DNA of 64,000 bases from Fukatsuia anoeciicola. GTDB lineage: Bacteria; Pseudomonadota; Gammaproteobacteria; Enterobacterales; Enterobacteriaceae. The stretch covers positions 930,001-994,000 of the forward strand of contig NZ_OZ060923.1 of NCBI RefSeq assembly GCF_964059965.1, given 5' to 3'. Position numbers and translations under genes: made by a program. This document shows, one piece after another, positions 38,167 through 49,584 of the stretch. Below the pieces are notes generated by a model. That model searched no databases. It worked only from the letters and a program-made list of their open reading frames with translations, and was not told the DNA's origin. The stretch's first letter is position 1; each line of letters opens with the position of its first letter.

Positions 38167-41100
38167 GTTTAGAAAATTCTTAGAACGTAATAATTATCTA
38201 TTAATAACAATATTTATAGCAAGCGTAACTTTTATAAACTATTCTGTTTTTGTTTTTTATAGTAATAGGTATCTAGTATCTACGTCCTTAGTGATCCTAC
38301 CTAGGATAAGTTTGCATTATTTTATTGTTTGACTACTAAAATTTATTATTGTTTTTTAATAGGATAGATAGTTTCTTTTCTACTAATTTATTACATATAC
38401 TTAGTATATATTCATATTTTTATATATATTACTAAAATAATAGATTTATATTAGTTTCACTATACTATCTACGAATTTAGTCACTATTTTACCATATTTA
38501 TATTATCCTAATGCTGATATTTATAATTTTTCTATAACTTTATTAATTACCTTAACATAGAACTCTTAACAATAATAATAATTTAACTAATACAAAGTAT
38601 TTTCTGTTTAAATTACTAAGCGATCTAAAGGAAAACTATAGAAATAGCATAAGTATTTTATTTTATTATATTTATTATCATTTTATAATATTTCTATTCT
38701 TATAAGTTTTTAACTTTTTAAAAAACTAATTTCTCATCATTAGATAACTATTTAATATCTTTCTATTAAATATTAGAAAATTAATATCATTAGGTATATA
38801 TTTAATATATAAAAATATAATAAATAAAGTATACTAATATTACTAGTATTTTATCAAAATATATTAATAATTATTAAAAAGTAACTGGTAAAGTTATTTA
38901 ATTACTACTGTCAATTAAATTTAAACAATATATAACTAATTAACTTACAACAAGTAAATGGCAATGTTTATATTTTAATTAGATTAAACATAAACCTAAC
39001 CCAGAAGAGTAAAAGTTATCTAATATATTTAACAATAGCATCCTAATAACGTCCAAATTTTATTAACAAAGAGTAGTATTTTCTAATAAAGGATATTATT
39101 TTAAGATAATTATATAATTATAACTAAAAATATGATTTATTATATCTAGTCTATATAAACTTCTAATAGTATTTTATACTATAAATTTATTAAACTTTTC
39201 AATAGTAATTTCAATAGTTTATTAGATTTTAATAGTAGTGCTAATTTCTTTATAAGTAAAAATTTTTAGATTATAATAATAGAATTAATGCTACCATGCA
39301 TAACTATAAACTTAAAAATTATTATCTCAAAATAGTCACATAAATAGACTAAAAATTATTCTTATATAATTTTTATTAAAACTGATTTTATGTTATATTT
39401 AGCTATCTAATTCTTTTATAATATAGCAATTCTAATCTATTATAAAATAAATAGTTTTAAAATTATTTAAACTTGAATATAATATATTTATAATTAATGA
39501 TCTAGAAATTATACTTCCTTTATTATTATTAATTTTACATATTATAAAAATGTAAGTTTTTATTTTCTTATTAGTTTTTTACTTATAAATTAAGCAGTCA
39601 ATAGGCATTAATTATCTTTAAATTTTACTATAATAGATTAAATAAATTAATGTCAATTATAATACTGTAGTTATTAATAAAGTATTTATAATAAAAGAGT
39701 TCTATCTTCTTACTCTATTGTTTTAATATAGTAGTATTTCACAATTAATAAATAAAGTAATCTATGATAAATTTATAATAAGGATAGCTTCCATAATTTT
39801 TAAAGCAAAAAATATTGACTATTTAATTAGTAAATTATAATATTATAAGATATCTACAATAGACCTATTTTAGCAACACTAAACTAAAATATCTTATATT
39901 ACTAGTTTGTAGAAACATTTTGCAAAAAGATTTTTTATATATAAATTATTCCTATCTTATTAGTATTTTACTATCTTTTTACCATTATTAATTATGGAAT
40001 AAAGCTTATATTTTAGTAAGATCATCACTATATTTATTTTTCTAATTTATCTAATAAGTTTATTTTATATAATAAAAACTTATAGATTACTAGATTCTAC
40101 TATTATTTCTCTATTAGGTAATTAAATTTTACATAGTTTACTATAAAAACTAATATAATAAATACTTTAACCGATATATTTTATGTATATAGACCTAAGT
40201 ATATCTCGTTATTAAATCTAATTTATATATCTTATACTTTATTACCTTATTAGATTTTTGTTACTTAAGTATAAAATCTTTACTATAAGTAATATAAAAT
40301 TATAAGTGTTCAAAGTTAATTTTTTATAGTAGCTTATAGAATAAGATATTCTAATGTTCTTTATTACACTAGTCATAAAATTAACAATAAGTATTTTATC
40401 TACTTAATTAAGAATTAATTATATTAGAAGTATTAGTTTTCATTGCCTAGAAAAAATTATATTAATAAATTGTTAATTATTTTATATAATACTACTTTAG
40501 ACGCTCTTTTTATATAGAAACTCTAATAAGTATATTATTACTAGATATATTATGATGTTACTAAATTAAATCTATTTTAAATTAACTAAATAGTTATCAT
40601 TATTTTCTATATAAAAATCTATTTTTTATTATATAATATATAATTTAACTTAAATAATATTTAAATACTACTAATATAAAAATATTAAGTAACAGAAAAT
40701 TTCTAAATATATATCTAAAATTACTTAACTAGAATAAATTAAAATAAAGAACTATATTATATAATATAATTAATATGATAGATCATTATAGGCACCTAAT
40801 CAAAGAAAAAATAGAGATGAGGTTATTATACCTCTGGTTAACTAGCAATTCTGTTTGAAAAGTATCAGTAAATATATTATGGTGGTAAATATTACTAGTT
40901 ATTATTTTTAATAACTTATATCGATAAATTACAAGTGCCATCAAACATTTATTTTTGTGTAAAAACAGATAAAACTGATTAAGACCATATTTTTTAGTTA
41001 TTACTAATCCATAAAATAGCAAATAGTAGATATGTTCTGTTTATCTAATATAATAATTTTATAAATAGTTGCTAATTTATAATTAAACAAGAAGCTCAAT

Positions 41101-42566
41101 TGCTGATTAAAAATATTTAGTAATAGTTAATAATAGTAATAATATAAATAGTTAAAATAATAATACTACAGACGATATAGAGATTGATTATTTGCTGATA
41201 ATACATATTACTAACTATTTATCTAGCATAATTTATTTTCTATAGGCAATATCCTTATAGCTAAAAATAAATATATCTAATATTTTACTAAGTAATCATT
41301 TATTTATCCTTTTTTATTATATAGATAATAAAATTTTATTTTTACATTAATGTTTTAATTTTGATAATTGTGAATAATTTACTTGTTTTACTAGTAACTA
41401 TCTATCTTTACATTATAGTATTTTATAAGGACAAAAAACTTATCATAATTAGAAAATAATAGATAATAGATAATAAATGTTTAAATAAATATATGATGTT
41501 AAATATAAATATTAATAACAATAATTATTATAATAATATTAATTATGTAGATAAATTACTAATAATTACTATATTATATTAAAAATAATAGAAAAATATA
41601 ATAATATTATTTTAAATTATTCTTTTATAAAGAGATAATATTATTATAATATAATATAGTCATACACTATTACTTTTAATAATAATAAAAATAAGTACTG
41701 TTCTATAGTATAGGAAATAGTACTTACTATATATTGCGACTCACTTTAATAAAAATTAGATTATAATTAATACGCTAGCTTCATATCATATTAGTAATAT
41801 AACTAGATAAAATATTTATATATTGAAAATAAATATCATCCTTCTATTATTAATAATTAATCTATATCAAATATATTATAAAATAATTTAAAACACGTAT
41901 CGTATATTTATAATTTTAAAAATTAAGTAAGTAATAAATATTAATACATAATTAATCTATCTTATTAGTAGTATTAGATGTTTGCTGAAGTTAAAATTAT
42001 TACCTATATCATACTGCTTTTAATACATATACTAATATCTATTTATCCCTCTTTTTTATAAATATCCTAACTCTTACTATTCAAATTAATCAAAGAAGAT
42101 ATTAATAATAATAAAATAAAGAGTTTATTTAATGGAATATTATTCCATTACGCAGATAGCTTATTTAGATAATACCTATAAAGCTTAATTTAAATATATA
42201 TTACTATTATTTTATCAAGAATTACTGTAGTAATATTTAATTATTCTAAAGTAATTAATAACAAAAAATAAGATAAGTAATTAGTATCATCAATATACAT
42301 TGAATTATATATATTCATTATTGATTACTTATAATTTTATTGTTAAATTATTTAAATACTATTTAACTCTATCTAAACGAAAATTAATAACTACCTATTT
42401 AAAATTTTACTATAATCTATTTGTACTTTAAGACTAGCATAAAAGCATATTTATTAAATATAAATTTTTTATTAAATAATTAAAAATAGGAGGGTTTAAA
42501 AATAATAATACCTATTATAGTACTTATAAAAAATCAATAAAAAATTTAATAAATATATTAAAAAAT
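38167..42566. other. 4.4-kb gene desert recD to tRNA-Arg
   Basis: The largest empty stretch of the window. It is extremely AT-rich, all frames are broken by frequent stops, and no frame shows a recognisable protein block. One sub-region (about 40786-41040) is visibly less AT-rich and carries a 78-codon minus-strand frame. Short A/T tandem words (for example AGATAAT repeats near 41460) occur. In E. coli argA follows recD, and fimbrial or prophage genes separate folD from argU, so this is probably a graveyard of lost genes. Confidence 0.75.
40786..41022 (-). pseudogene. Possible gene remnant or small unknown ORF
   Basis: A 78-codon open frame starting MLFYGLVITKKYGL sits in a patch that is clearly richer in G and C than the desert around it. 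It has Cys, Leu, Tyr and Asn in a protein-like mix but no domain I recognise, and I see no good ribosome site. It could be the last readable piece of a degraded gene, or chance. Confidence 0.25.
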
Positions 42567-42643
42567 TGGTGCGCCCTACAGGATTTGAACCTGTAACCTA
42601 CGGCTTAGAAGGCCGTTGCTCTATCCAACTGAGCTAAGAGCGC
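42567..42643 (-). tRNA. argU: tRNA-Arg(UCU)
   Basis: A 77-base cloverleaf with encoded CCA: acceptor GCGCTCT/AGGGCGC (one T-G pair), D-arm AGCTCAGTTGGATAGAGC, anticodon stem ACGGC/GCCGT with loop CTTCTAA (anticodon TCT, reads AGA/AGG), and T-arm ACAGGTTCAAATCCTGT. It lies next to and divergent from folD; in E. coli argU (UCU) is also near folD. AGA is the natural Arg codon in an AT-rich genome, so this tRNA should be heavily used. Confidence 0.97.
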
Positions 42644-42852
42644 TTATAATATTGATTATAATTAAAATAAATTCTAATAATTAACTATAGATTAAAATTA
42701 TCCAGACAACTGCTATCAAGTCAATAGCTTTTTGTTTCATAATTTATTTTCTGTATATTTTATCATAAATTAATTATCGTTTTAAACCTAACAGTCTAGC
42801 TAGCTTTTAACAAAATAGTCTATTTATATTTTTTAATTGATGGATTCTTTAA

Positions 42853-45060
42853 ATGATGTCAGCAAAAATTATTAATGGTAAATTTATCGCCCAAGAAATA
42901 AAAAATGAAGTTGCTGTAGCAGTAAAAAAACGTGTAGCCCAAGGTAAACGTATTCCTGGCCTTGCGGTAGTATTAGTTGGTACAAATCCAGCGTCACAAA
43001 TTTATGTAGATAATAAAAATATAGCTTGTAAAGAAGTTGGTTTTATTTCTTTTCCTTATTATTTACCTGAAATGACTACTGAAATTGAATTATTACACTT
43101 AATTAATAAATTAAATCAAAATAATCAAGTTGATGGCATCTTAGTTCAGCTACCTTTGCCTGTTAATATTAACAATATTAAAGTTCTAGAATATATTCAT
43201 CCTAATAAAGATATTGATGGTTTCCATCCGTATAATATTGGTCGACTATGTCAACGCATACCTATACTACGCCCTTGTACACCTCGTGGTATTATTACTT
43301 TATTAGCAAAAAGTGGAATTAAGATTCAAGGTTTAAACGCTGTGATAGTTGGTGCTTCAAATATTGTTGGCCGACCTATGAGTTTAGAGCTTTTACTTGC
43401 CGGTTGTACTACTACCGTTACTCATAAATTCACGATTAATCTACGTCAATATATTGAAAATGCTGATTTATTAATTGTTGCTGTTGGTAAACCTCATTTT
43501 ATTCCTGGCGAGTGGATTAAACCTGGAGCCATCGTAGTTGATGTTGGCATTAATCGTCTTAAAAATAACAAGATAGTTGGTGATATTGAATTTAATAGTG
43601 CAGAACAGCGAGCAGGTTGGATCACACCTGTGCCAGGTGGGGTTGGACCAATGACAGTTGCCACTTTAATGCAAAATACTCTACAAGCTTGTGAAAATAG
43701 TGAATTACTATACCAAGAGGATAAAATTCAAAAAGAGGTAATAATTAAACAAAAATACCAGCAACGCCGTAAAATATTATTAGCAAAAATGGCAATAAAT
43801 AGTATGGCTATTATTTTTTCTGCACCAGAGGTAGCATATAATATAAATTATAATTCCCCTTATCATCAAGATAGTAATTTCTACTATTTAACTGGTTTTG
43901 TTGAACCAGAAGCTGTATTAGTTTTAGTAAAAAAGAGTAAAATTAATACTAAATGTATATTATTTAACCGAAAACATAATTCTATTGCTAAAATTTGGTC
44001 TGGACAACGTTTAGGACAAATAGCAGCACCCAAGAAATTAGGTATTGATCGGGCATTACCATTTGATAAAATTAATGAGCAATTATACTTATTACTTAAT
44101 GAAATAAACATAATTTATCACGCACAAGATCAATATGTTTATGCTGATCATATATTATCTACTGTATTAAAGCGATTGCATCTTGATTTAAGTAAAGATT
44201 TACATGTGCCTATAACATTAATTGATTGGCGTCCGTGGTTATATGAAATGCGATTATTTAAGTCTTCAGAAGAAATTACACTAATACGTCGTGCTTGCGA
44301 AATAAGTGCACATGCCCATACTCGGGCGATAAAAATGTGCCGTCCAGGACTGTTTGAATATCAACTTGAGGGTGAAATTCATCATGAATTTATCCAGCAT
44401 GGTGCTCGCCACTCTGCTTATCCTACTATCGTTGGTAGTGGTAATAATAGTTGTATTTTACATTATACTGAAAATAAATCTAAATTACGTGATGGTGATT
44501 TAGTGTTGATTGATGCTGGTTGTAAATATCAAGGGTATGCTGCTGATATTACTCGTACCTTTCCGGTTAATGGTAAATTTAGCCCACCACAACGAACAAT
44601 TTATAACATAGTATTAGCATTAATTAACAAAGCATTGCAATTATTAAAACCAGGTATTAGCATCTATGATGTGCATCAAGAAGTAATAAAATTCATGATT
44701 AACCAATTGTTAAATTTAGGTATTTTGCAAGGAAATGTTGAAGAATTATTAGTAAAACAAGCTTACCAATCATTTTTCATGCATAATTTAAGTCATTGGT
44801 TAGGTATAGATGTTCATGATATGGGTAATTGTTTTCATCCAGAAAAAAATCAGATCCTAGAGGTTGGTATGGTATTGGCGGTAGAACCTGGTTTATATAT
44901 TGCTCCTAATGCTCAAGTTCCAGTAAAATACCGCGGTATCGGTATTCGTATTGAAGATAATATTTTAATTACTGAAAATGGTAATGAAAACTTAACAGCT
45001 AGCGTAGTAAAAGAAATAGATGCTATTGAAGCATTAATGGCAGTACAAATTAATCGATAA
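42853..45060 (+). CDS. folD-pepP: In-frame fusion: FolD - Xaa-Pro aminopeptidase PepP
   Basis: One 735-residue frame. Residues 1 to about 290 are FolD, the bifunctional methylene-THF dehydrogenase/cyclohydrolase: VVLVGTNPASQIYVDNK with the catalytic Lys region, DGILVQLPLP, KDIDGFHPYN, PCTPRGII, GASNIVGRPM and TPVPGGVGPMTVA. Residues from about 297 to the end are PepP, a manganese aminopeptidase: FYYLTGFVEPEAVLVL, HHEFIQHGARHSAYPTIVGSG, the metal Asp in LVLIDAGC and YAADITRTFPVNG, SHWLGIDVHD, VEPGLYIAP and GIGIRIEDNI. There is no stop between them. At the junction AAAAGAGG (43730-43737) looks like an old ribosome site just before ATA-ATT codons 297-298. The next in-frame ATG is codon 313. The two genes are far apart in E. 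coli. Confidence 0.92.
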   Translation: MMSAKIINGKFIAQEIKNEVAVAVKKRVAQGKRIPGLAVVLVGTNPASQIYVDNKNIACKEVGFISFPYYLPEMTTEIELLHLINKLNQNNQVDGILVQLPLPVNINNIKVLEYIHPNKDIDGFHPYNIGRLCQRIPILRPCTPRGIITLLAKSGIKIQGLNAVIVGASNIVGRPMSLELLLAGCTTTVTHKFTINLRQYIENADLLIVAVGKPHFIPGEWIKPGAIVVDVGINRLKNNKIVGDIEFNSAEQRAGWITPVPGGVGPMTVATLMQNTLQACENSELLYQEDKIQKEVIIKQKYQQRRKILLAKMAINSMAIIFSAPEVAYNINYNSPYHQDSNFYYLTGFVEPEAVLVLVKKSKINTKCILFNRKHNSIAKIWSGQRLGQIAAPKKLGIDRALPFDKINEQLYLLLNEINIIYHAQDQYVYADHILSTVLKRLHLDLSKDLHVPITLIDWRPWLYEMRLFKSSEEITLIRRACEISAHAHTRAIKMCRPGLFEYQLEGEIHHEFIQHGARHSAYPTIVGSGNNSCILHYTENKSKLRDGDLVLIDAGCKYQGYAADITRTFPVNGKFSPPQRTIYNIVLALINKALQLLKPGISIYDVHQEVIKFMINQLLNLGILQGNVEELLVKQAYQSFFMHNLSHWLGIDVHDMGNCFHPEKNQILEVGMVLAVEPGLYIAPNAQVPVKYRGIGIRIEDNILITENGNENLTASVVKEIDAIEALMAVQINR

Positions 45061-47376
45061 GTATTGCTATTAGCGTAAATATGATGATATTATATTAGTA
45101 GTTTTATTGTTAATTATTAGTAAATTTTTTTTAATATTATTAGTGAAAACTTTACTATTAAATATTGTACAATATCTAAGCTTTAATATACAGGCTATTG
45201 TATTAATAAAAGATATATCTAATATAAATTAGTTTAAATACTTAATTAATACTAACCAACTATGTAGTAGTAATCTCTTAAATTTAGATCAGTAACAGTG
45301 GTTATATTAAATCTATTAATATATAGTCTAAAATTATTTTTTAATACTAGGATTATTTAATTAAATTATATAATAAAATATCTATTTATTTTACTAGAAA
45401 CAAGTATAAGTTATTATATTAATTGCATTATACAATAAGAGTTATAAATATTATTATTACTGTTATTAATACTTACTTACGGCTAGCAAATAATAACCTT
45501 ATTAGCTAATTAATAAGATTATTAATAAATAATAATTATTACTAATAGTATAATAGTGAAAAATCTAGTTAGATATACCTTTAAGTATTTTACTATTATA
45601 ATTTATTAGTATTATTATTAATGGTACAGTTGTACCAATCACTAGTTTAATATCATTTACAAAATTAATTATAATTTTATAGATGATATAATATAAGTTT
45701 TATTATAGTTATAGCAGGCTTTTAGTTAGTAATTAGGTAAAATTCTACAAATAAGTAAGTAACATGGTACTAGTTATATTTACTTATTTATCGCACGTTA
45801 TATTATTTATTATCTAACATTAATAGTAATGCAATATAAATTCTATATACTATCTTAAAGAAAGATTTAGTTATATTATATAGAATATAACATTATTAAT
45901 GAAAATCTTAATAACAGTAGCATAGTATAAAACTAATTTAGATTCTAATCCAATAAAAACCATAACGCTAAAAAATTAAAAAGTAATTTTTAGGTGTTAT
46001 TGATAAGTTAATTTAATTATTTATTAATTATATCATCATTTATTTACTAAACATAATCTTAGCTTAATAGTTATGAAATAAAAACTAATAACATAGGATA
46101 TACTTGTTATCATGCTCAAAATTTAAGTTAAGATTAATTTGTACAATTATTTTATATAATTATCAGCAATATGAGTATAGTTAATTTTTTACTCTAACCT
46201 ATAAATTATACAGTAGTAATTTACAAATTCAGTTAATATAAATATTTAGTATAACATACTAGTATTTAAGATAATATCTTATTATTACGTATTAATTATT
46301 ATAGTAAAATAAAAACTCAAAAATATAATTTCAAAGAAATTTTTTCATACTAATAAGCATAATTTAGTTATACAAGATACATCCCAAAAATTGGGTGATT
46401 TTATAAACATCGTGGTACAATATACCAATAAATTAACTTTATAATACCATAACTATAATATATCTAGCAAATTCAAGTGAATATCTTAGAAAAAAGTAAA
46501 ATTTTATTGCTCTAAGTTATAGTTATTTACTTAGCTCTTTTAAATAGTAGGTGCTAATAGAGTCAGGTCAATAACTACGTTAATAGTAGATACACTAAAA
46601 ATATTTAATATCATTGTTGCAATATACTAATATTACTTATCTATAATAAAGAATCTAATTAAATTATAATACTTTAGATATTTCATAATAATGGAATTAT
46701 AATATTTTTATTATTTTGTAATTAATATATATTTAGGTAAGTTCTAGCTAAAAAGTAAGAGATAAACTTTTCTGTTTATAGATATTATGTATATGATTTC
46801 TCTACTTACCATTTAGTATTAGTAGACGATGCTATTTATGTCATGTATTTACTAGCTGTACGGGATTATTTAGGTTTTATAGATTTAGTAGGACCAATCT
46901 TTTTTAGCTTAATTATTTGTATTATTTAAGTAAAGATACTGGTTAATATCTTTATCTACAACCTTTATAAATACTACTATAAACATAGTACTATAAATTA
47001 TTTATAATTAATAATTTACTATAAAATAGTATAATGCTTCTAATTAGTTATTATCTTAGATAATTGTTAGTATAAAATTTTGAACTACAGAGTAAAATTT
47101 TATACTTATAATAACCAAAGTTTATATTTAAATTTTACTGAGTATATCACTGAAATATTATTATTAGAGCCTTATAATTTAATTCAAATAAAGTTATAAA
47201 AATAGAAAGAATATTACATTATTAATCTTTACAAAGTACTTTGACTTAATTTTATTTATATTTAATAAAATTTTAGATTTAAAAAATAAATAGAAAGATA
47301 CTAAAAGGTTACCTAAATTTTAGTATTGTATCTTAAATATATTAACATTTATAAAATATGTATTACCAATAACAAT

Positions 47377-47397
47377 AACCATCTCTTTGAGATGGTT
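47377..47397. terminator. Orphan terminator-like hairpin
   Basis: AACCATCTC (47377-47385) pairs perfectly with GAGATGGTT (47389-47397) around TTT. The stem is richer in G/C than its surroundings. No gene lies nearby on either strand, so it is probably a relic of a lost gene. Confidence 0.5.
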
Positions 47398-48052
47398 TAG
47401 ATATTAGGTATTAGATTATTTTAGATATAGAAGTATTATTAATATTGCAATTAAAAATACTAGTTATAAACAACATCTCTTAAAAATTCTTAATAATATT
47501 AAGACAGATATCCTTGCATACAACTAGAGTACTATTAAGCTTAGTAAATTATCTATTGTTTTTATGTTAAAAGATAATTCGGAAATAGTAGCATGTTACT
47601 AAAGAACTTTTTATTCTAAAATTATAAAAGAAAGATAAAAAAATTTAGAATAGGATAAAAATCCTAGTATAATAATTCAAACTAACTTAAAGAATTAAGA
47701 ATATACTTTTTATAAAATTTTTTCTATTTTTAAAAAAAATATTATAAGATTTTATTATATAAAAAGTTTAATTTTATCTTTTTATATAAATTATATGATA
47801 AGAAAATATTACCTATAATAATAGGATTTAGTTAACATATACTAAGAAAATTAGTATCTACTAGTTGTATATTATTTTAAATTAACGTTTAATATTTATT
47901 AAATAAAGTAAAATGATGGGAGGATTTTAGCTTCAAATTTCCTGTATAATAAACTTTATTAGTTTATCTTTTATATAAATGCATACATAAACTATTAGTT
48001 TATAAGCGTTTATAATTAAAATGAATTTATTACCTGCCCTTTTCTAATTGAT

Positions 48053-48095
48053 TTATCTAAACGCTATTAGTATTATACTAATAGCGTTTAGATAA
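48053..48095. repeat. 21-bp near-loopless inverted repeat before ybeY
   Basis: Bases 48053-48073 and 48075-48095 are exact complements with a single T at the centre. The core is CTAAACGCTATTAGTAT. It ends about 60 bases before the ybeY ATG, where a promoter or an upstream gene's terminator might be expected. Confidence 0.85.
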
Positions 48096-48155
48096 TAATA
48101 ATGTTGTTTTATAATATATAAAATCATAAAAATTATTTTAGTAACAGGAAGTTTA

Positions 48156-48632
48156 ATGAACCAACAAGTTATTCTAGATTTACAAATTGCCTGTGTTAAT
48201 AAACAAAATTTACCTTCTAAAACTACATTCCAATCTTGGTTAGATGCTGTACTTTTACAATTTCAAACAGTATTTGAAGTAACTATTAGATTAGTAGATA
48301 ATACAGAAAGTCATTACTTAAATTTAACTTACCGCAGTAAAGATAAAGCAACTAATATACTATCTTTTCCCTTTGAAGCACCAGCGAAAATTGTATCACC
48401 ATTACTAGGTGATTTAGTTATTTGTCGACAACTAATTGAACAAGAAGCAAGACAACAGAATAAAATACTATTGGCTCATTGGGCGCATATAGTTGTGCAT
48501 GGTACTCTGCATCTGTTAGGGTATGATCATATTACTGATGATAAGGCAAAAAAAATGGAAATTCTTGAAACTAAAATTATGCAAACTTTGGGTTATCTTG
48601 ATCCTTATCTTATAGAGAAAAACCCCAAATAA
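48156..48632 (+). CDS. ybeY: Endoribonuclease / rRNA maturation factor YbeY
   Basis: YbeY is a zinc-dependent RNase acting in 16S rRNA 3'-end maturation and ribosome quality control. The 158-residue protein (E. coli 155) has the family signature HGTLHLLGYDH with the three metal-binding histidines at about residues 115-125, and NILSFPFEAP. It leads a ybeY-ybeX-lnt run that preserves E. coli order, but the upstream ybeZ and miaB are missing. An ACAGGAAG ribosome site precedes the ATG. Confidence 0.96.
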   Translation: MNQQVILDLQIACVNKQNLPSKTTFQSWLDAVLLQFQTVFEVTIRLVDNTESHYLNLTYRSKDKATNILSFPFEAPAKIVSPLLGDLVICRQLIEQEARQQNKILLAHWAHIVVHGTLHLLGYDHITDDKAKKMEILETKIMQTLGYLDPYLIEKNPK

Positions 48633-48699
48633 CCGAGTTGACTATATAAATTTAGCTAATAATAAATTATTTAACATAGGTAATATTAATTAAAACGTC

Positions 48700-49578
48700 A
48701 TGAACGACGACTATCCATTAAGTAATAATAACCCTATTCCTAAGAAAGGATTTTTGACTCTTATTCTGAGTTATTTATTCAATAATGAACCTAAAAATCG
48801 CAATGATCTATTAGAACTTATTCGCGACTCTGAACAAAAAGACCTCATAGATCTAGATACTCGTGATATGCTTGAGGGAGTTATGAATATAGCAAACCAG
48901 CGTTTACGAGATATTATGATTCCTCGTTCTCAAATGATTACGTTAAAACTTAATCAAACATTAGATACATGCTTACAGGTTATTATTGAATCATCACATT
49001 CTCGTTTTCCAGTAATAAGTGAAGATAAAGATCACGTTGAAGGCTTATTATTAGCAAAGGATTTACTGCCTTTTATACGTACTAATGCTGAGCCTTTTAG
49101 TATTAGCAAAGTATTACGTAATATTGTAATTGTACCAGAAAGTAAACATGTTGATCGTATGTTAAAAGAGTTTCGTTTACAACGTTACCATATGGCTATC
49201 GTAATTGATGAATTTGGAGGCGTTTCCGGCCTTGTAACTATTGAAGATATTTTAGAGTTAATTGTTGGTGAGATTGAAGATGAATATGATTATGAAGTTG
49301 ATCAAAATATTCGTCAAATTGGCCATGGTAATTATAATATTTCAGCATTAACTAATATTGAAGACTTTAATCAGGTTTTTGGTACCCATTTTAGCAAGGA
49401 TGAGGTTGATACTATTGGTGGTTTTGTGCTACAAGCCTTTGGTCATTTACCAACTTTAGGAGAATCTATTGAAATTGATGGTCATTTATTTAAAACATTA
49501 ATAGTTAATAGCAGACGCATTATCCAAATTAACCTTAAAATTCTAAATAATATAACACCACTAAAATTAAAAGAATAG
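48700..49578 (+). CDS. ybeX: CBS-domain protein YbeX (CorC)
   Basis: A 292-residue protein, identical in length to E. coli YbeX/CorC. It has two CBS domains (about 70-190) with MIPRSQMITL and VIDEFGGVSGLVTIEDILELIVGEIEDEYD, followed by a C-terminal CorC_HlyC (transporter-associated) domain with DEVDTIGGFVLQAFGHLP. It has been linked to magnesium/cobalt efflux and, more recently, to ribosome maturation, which fits its ybeY neighbour. lnt starts 6 bases later. Confidence 0.96.
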   Translation: MNDDYPLSNNNPIPKKGFLTLILSYLFNNEPKNRNDLLELIRDSEQKDLIDLDTRDMLEGVMNIANQRLRDIMIPRSQMITLKLNQTLDTCLQVIIESSHSRFPVISEDKDHVEGLLLAKDLLPFIRTNAEPFSISKVLRNIVIVPESKHVDRMLKEFRLQRYHMAIVIDEFGGVSGLVTIEDILELIVGEIEDEYDYEVDQNIRQIGHGNYNISALTNIEDFNQVFGTHFSKDEVDTIGGFVLQAFGHLPTLGESIEIDGHLFKTLIVNSRRIIQINLKILNNITPLKLKE

Positions 49579-49584
49579 ATTCTA

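Larger units (their letters stand above)
45061..48155. other. 3.1-kb gene desert folD-pepP to ybeY
   Basis: Very AT-rich, with no supported gene. In E. coli miaB and ybeZ lie just before ybeY, and ubiH/visC follow pepP; none is readable here. Two inverted repeats (47377-47397 and 48053-48095) and a slightly GC-richer patch near 46800-46920 with a short open stretch are the only landmarks. Confidence 0.75.

Noticed and set aside
38135..38332. 65-codon plus-strand frame after recD
   Set aside because: It overlaps the recD end, is low-complexity and hydrophobic, and shows no homology.
41450..41480. Short AGATAAT tandem repeats as a possible CRISPR or satellite
   Set aside because: Only two or three short A/T-rich units, with no spacers of fixed size; expected by chance at this base composition.
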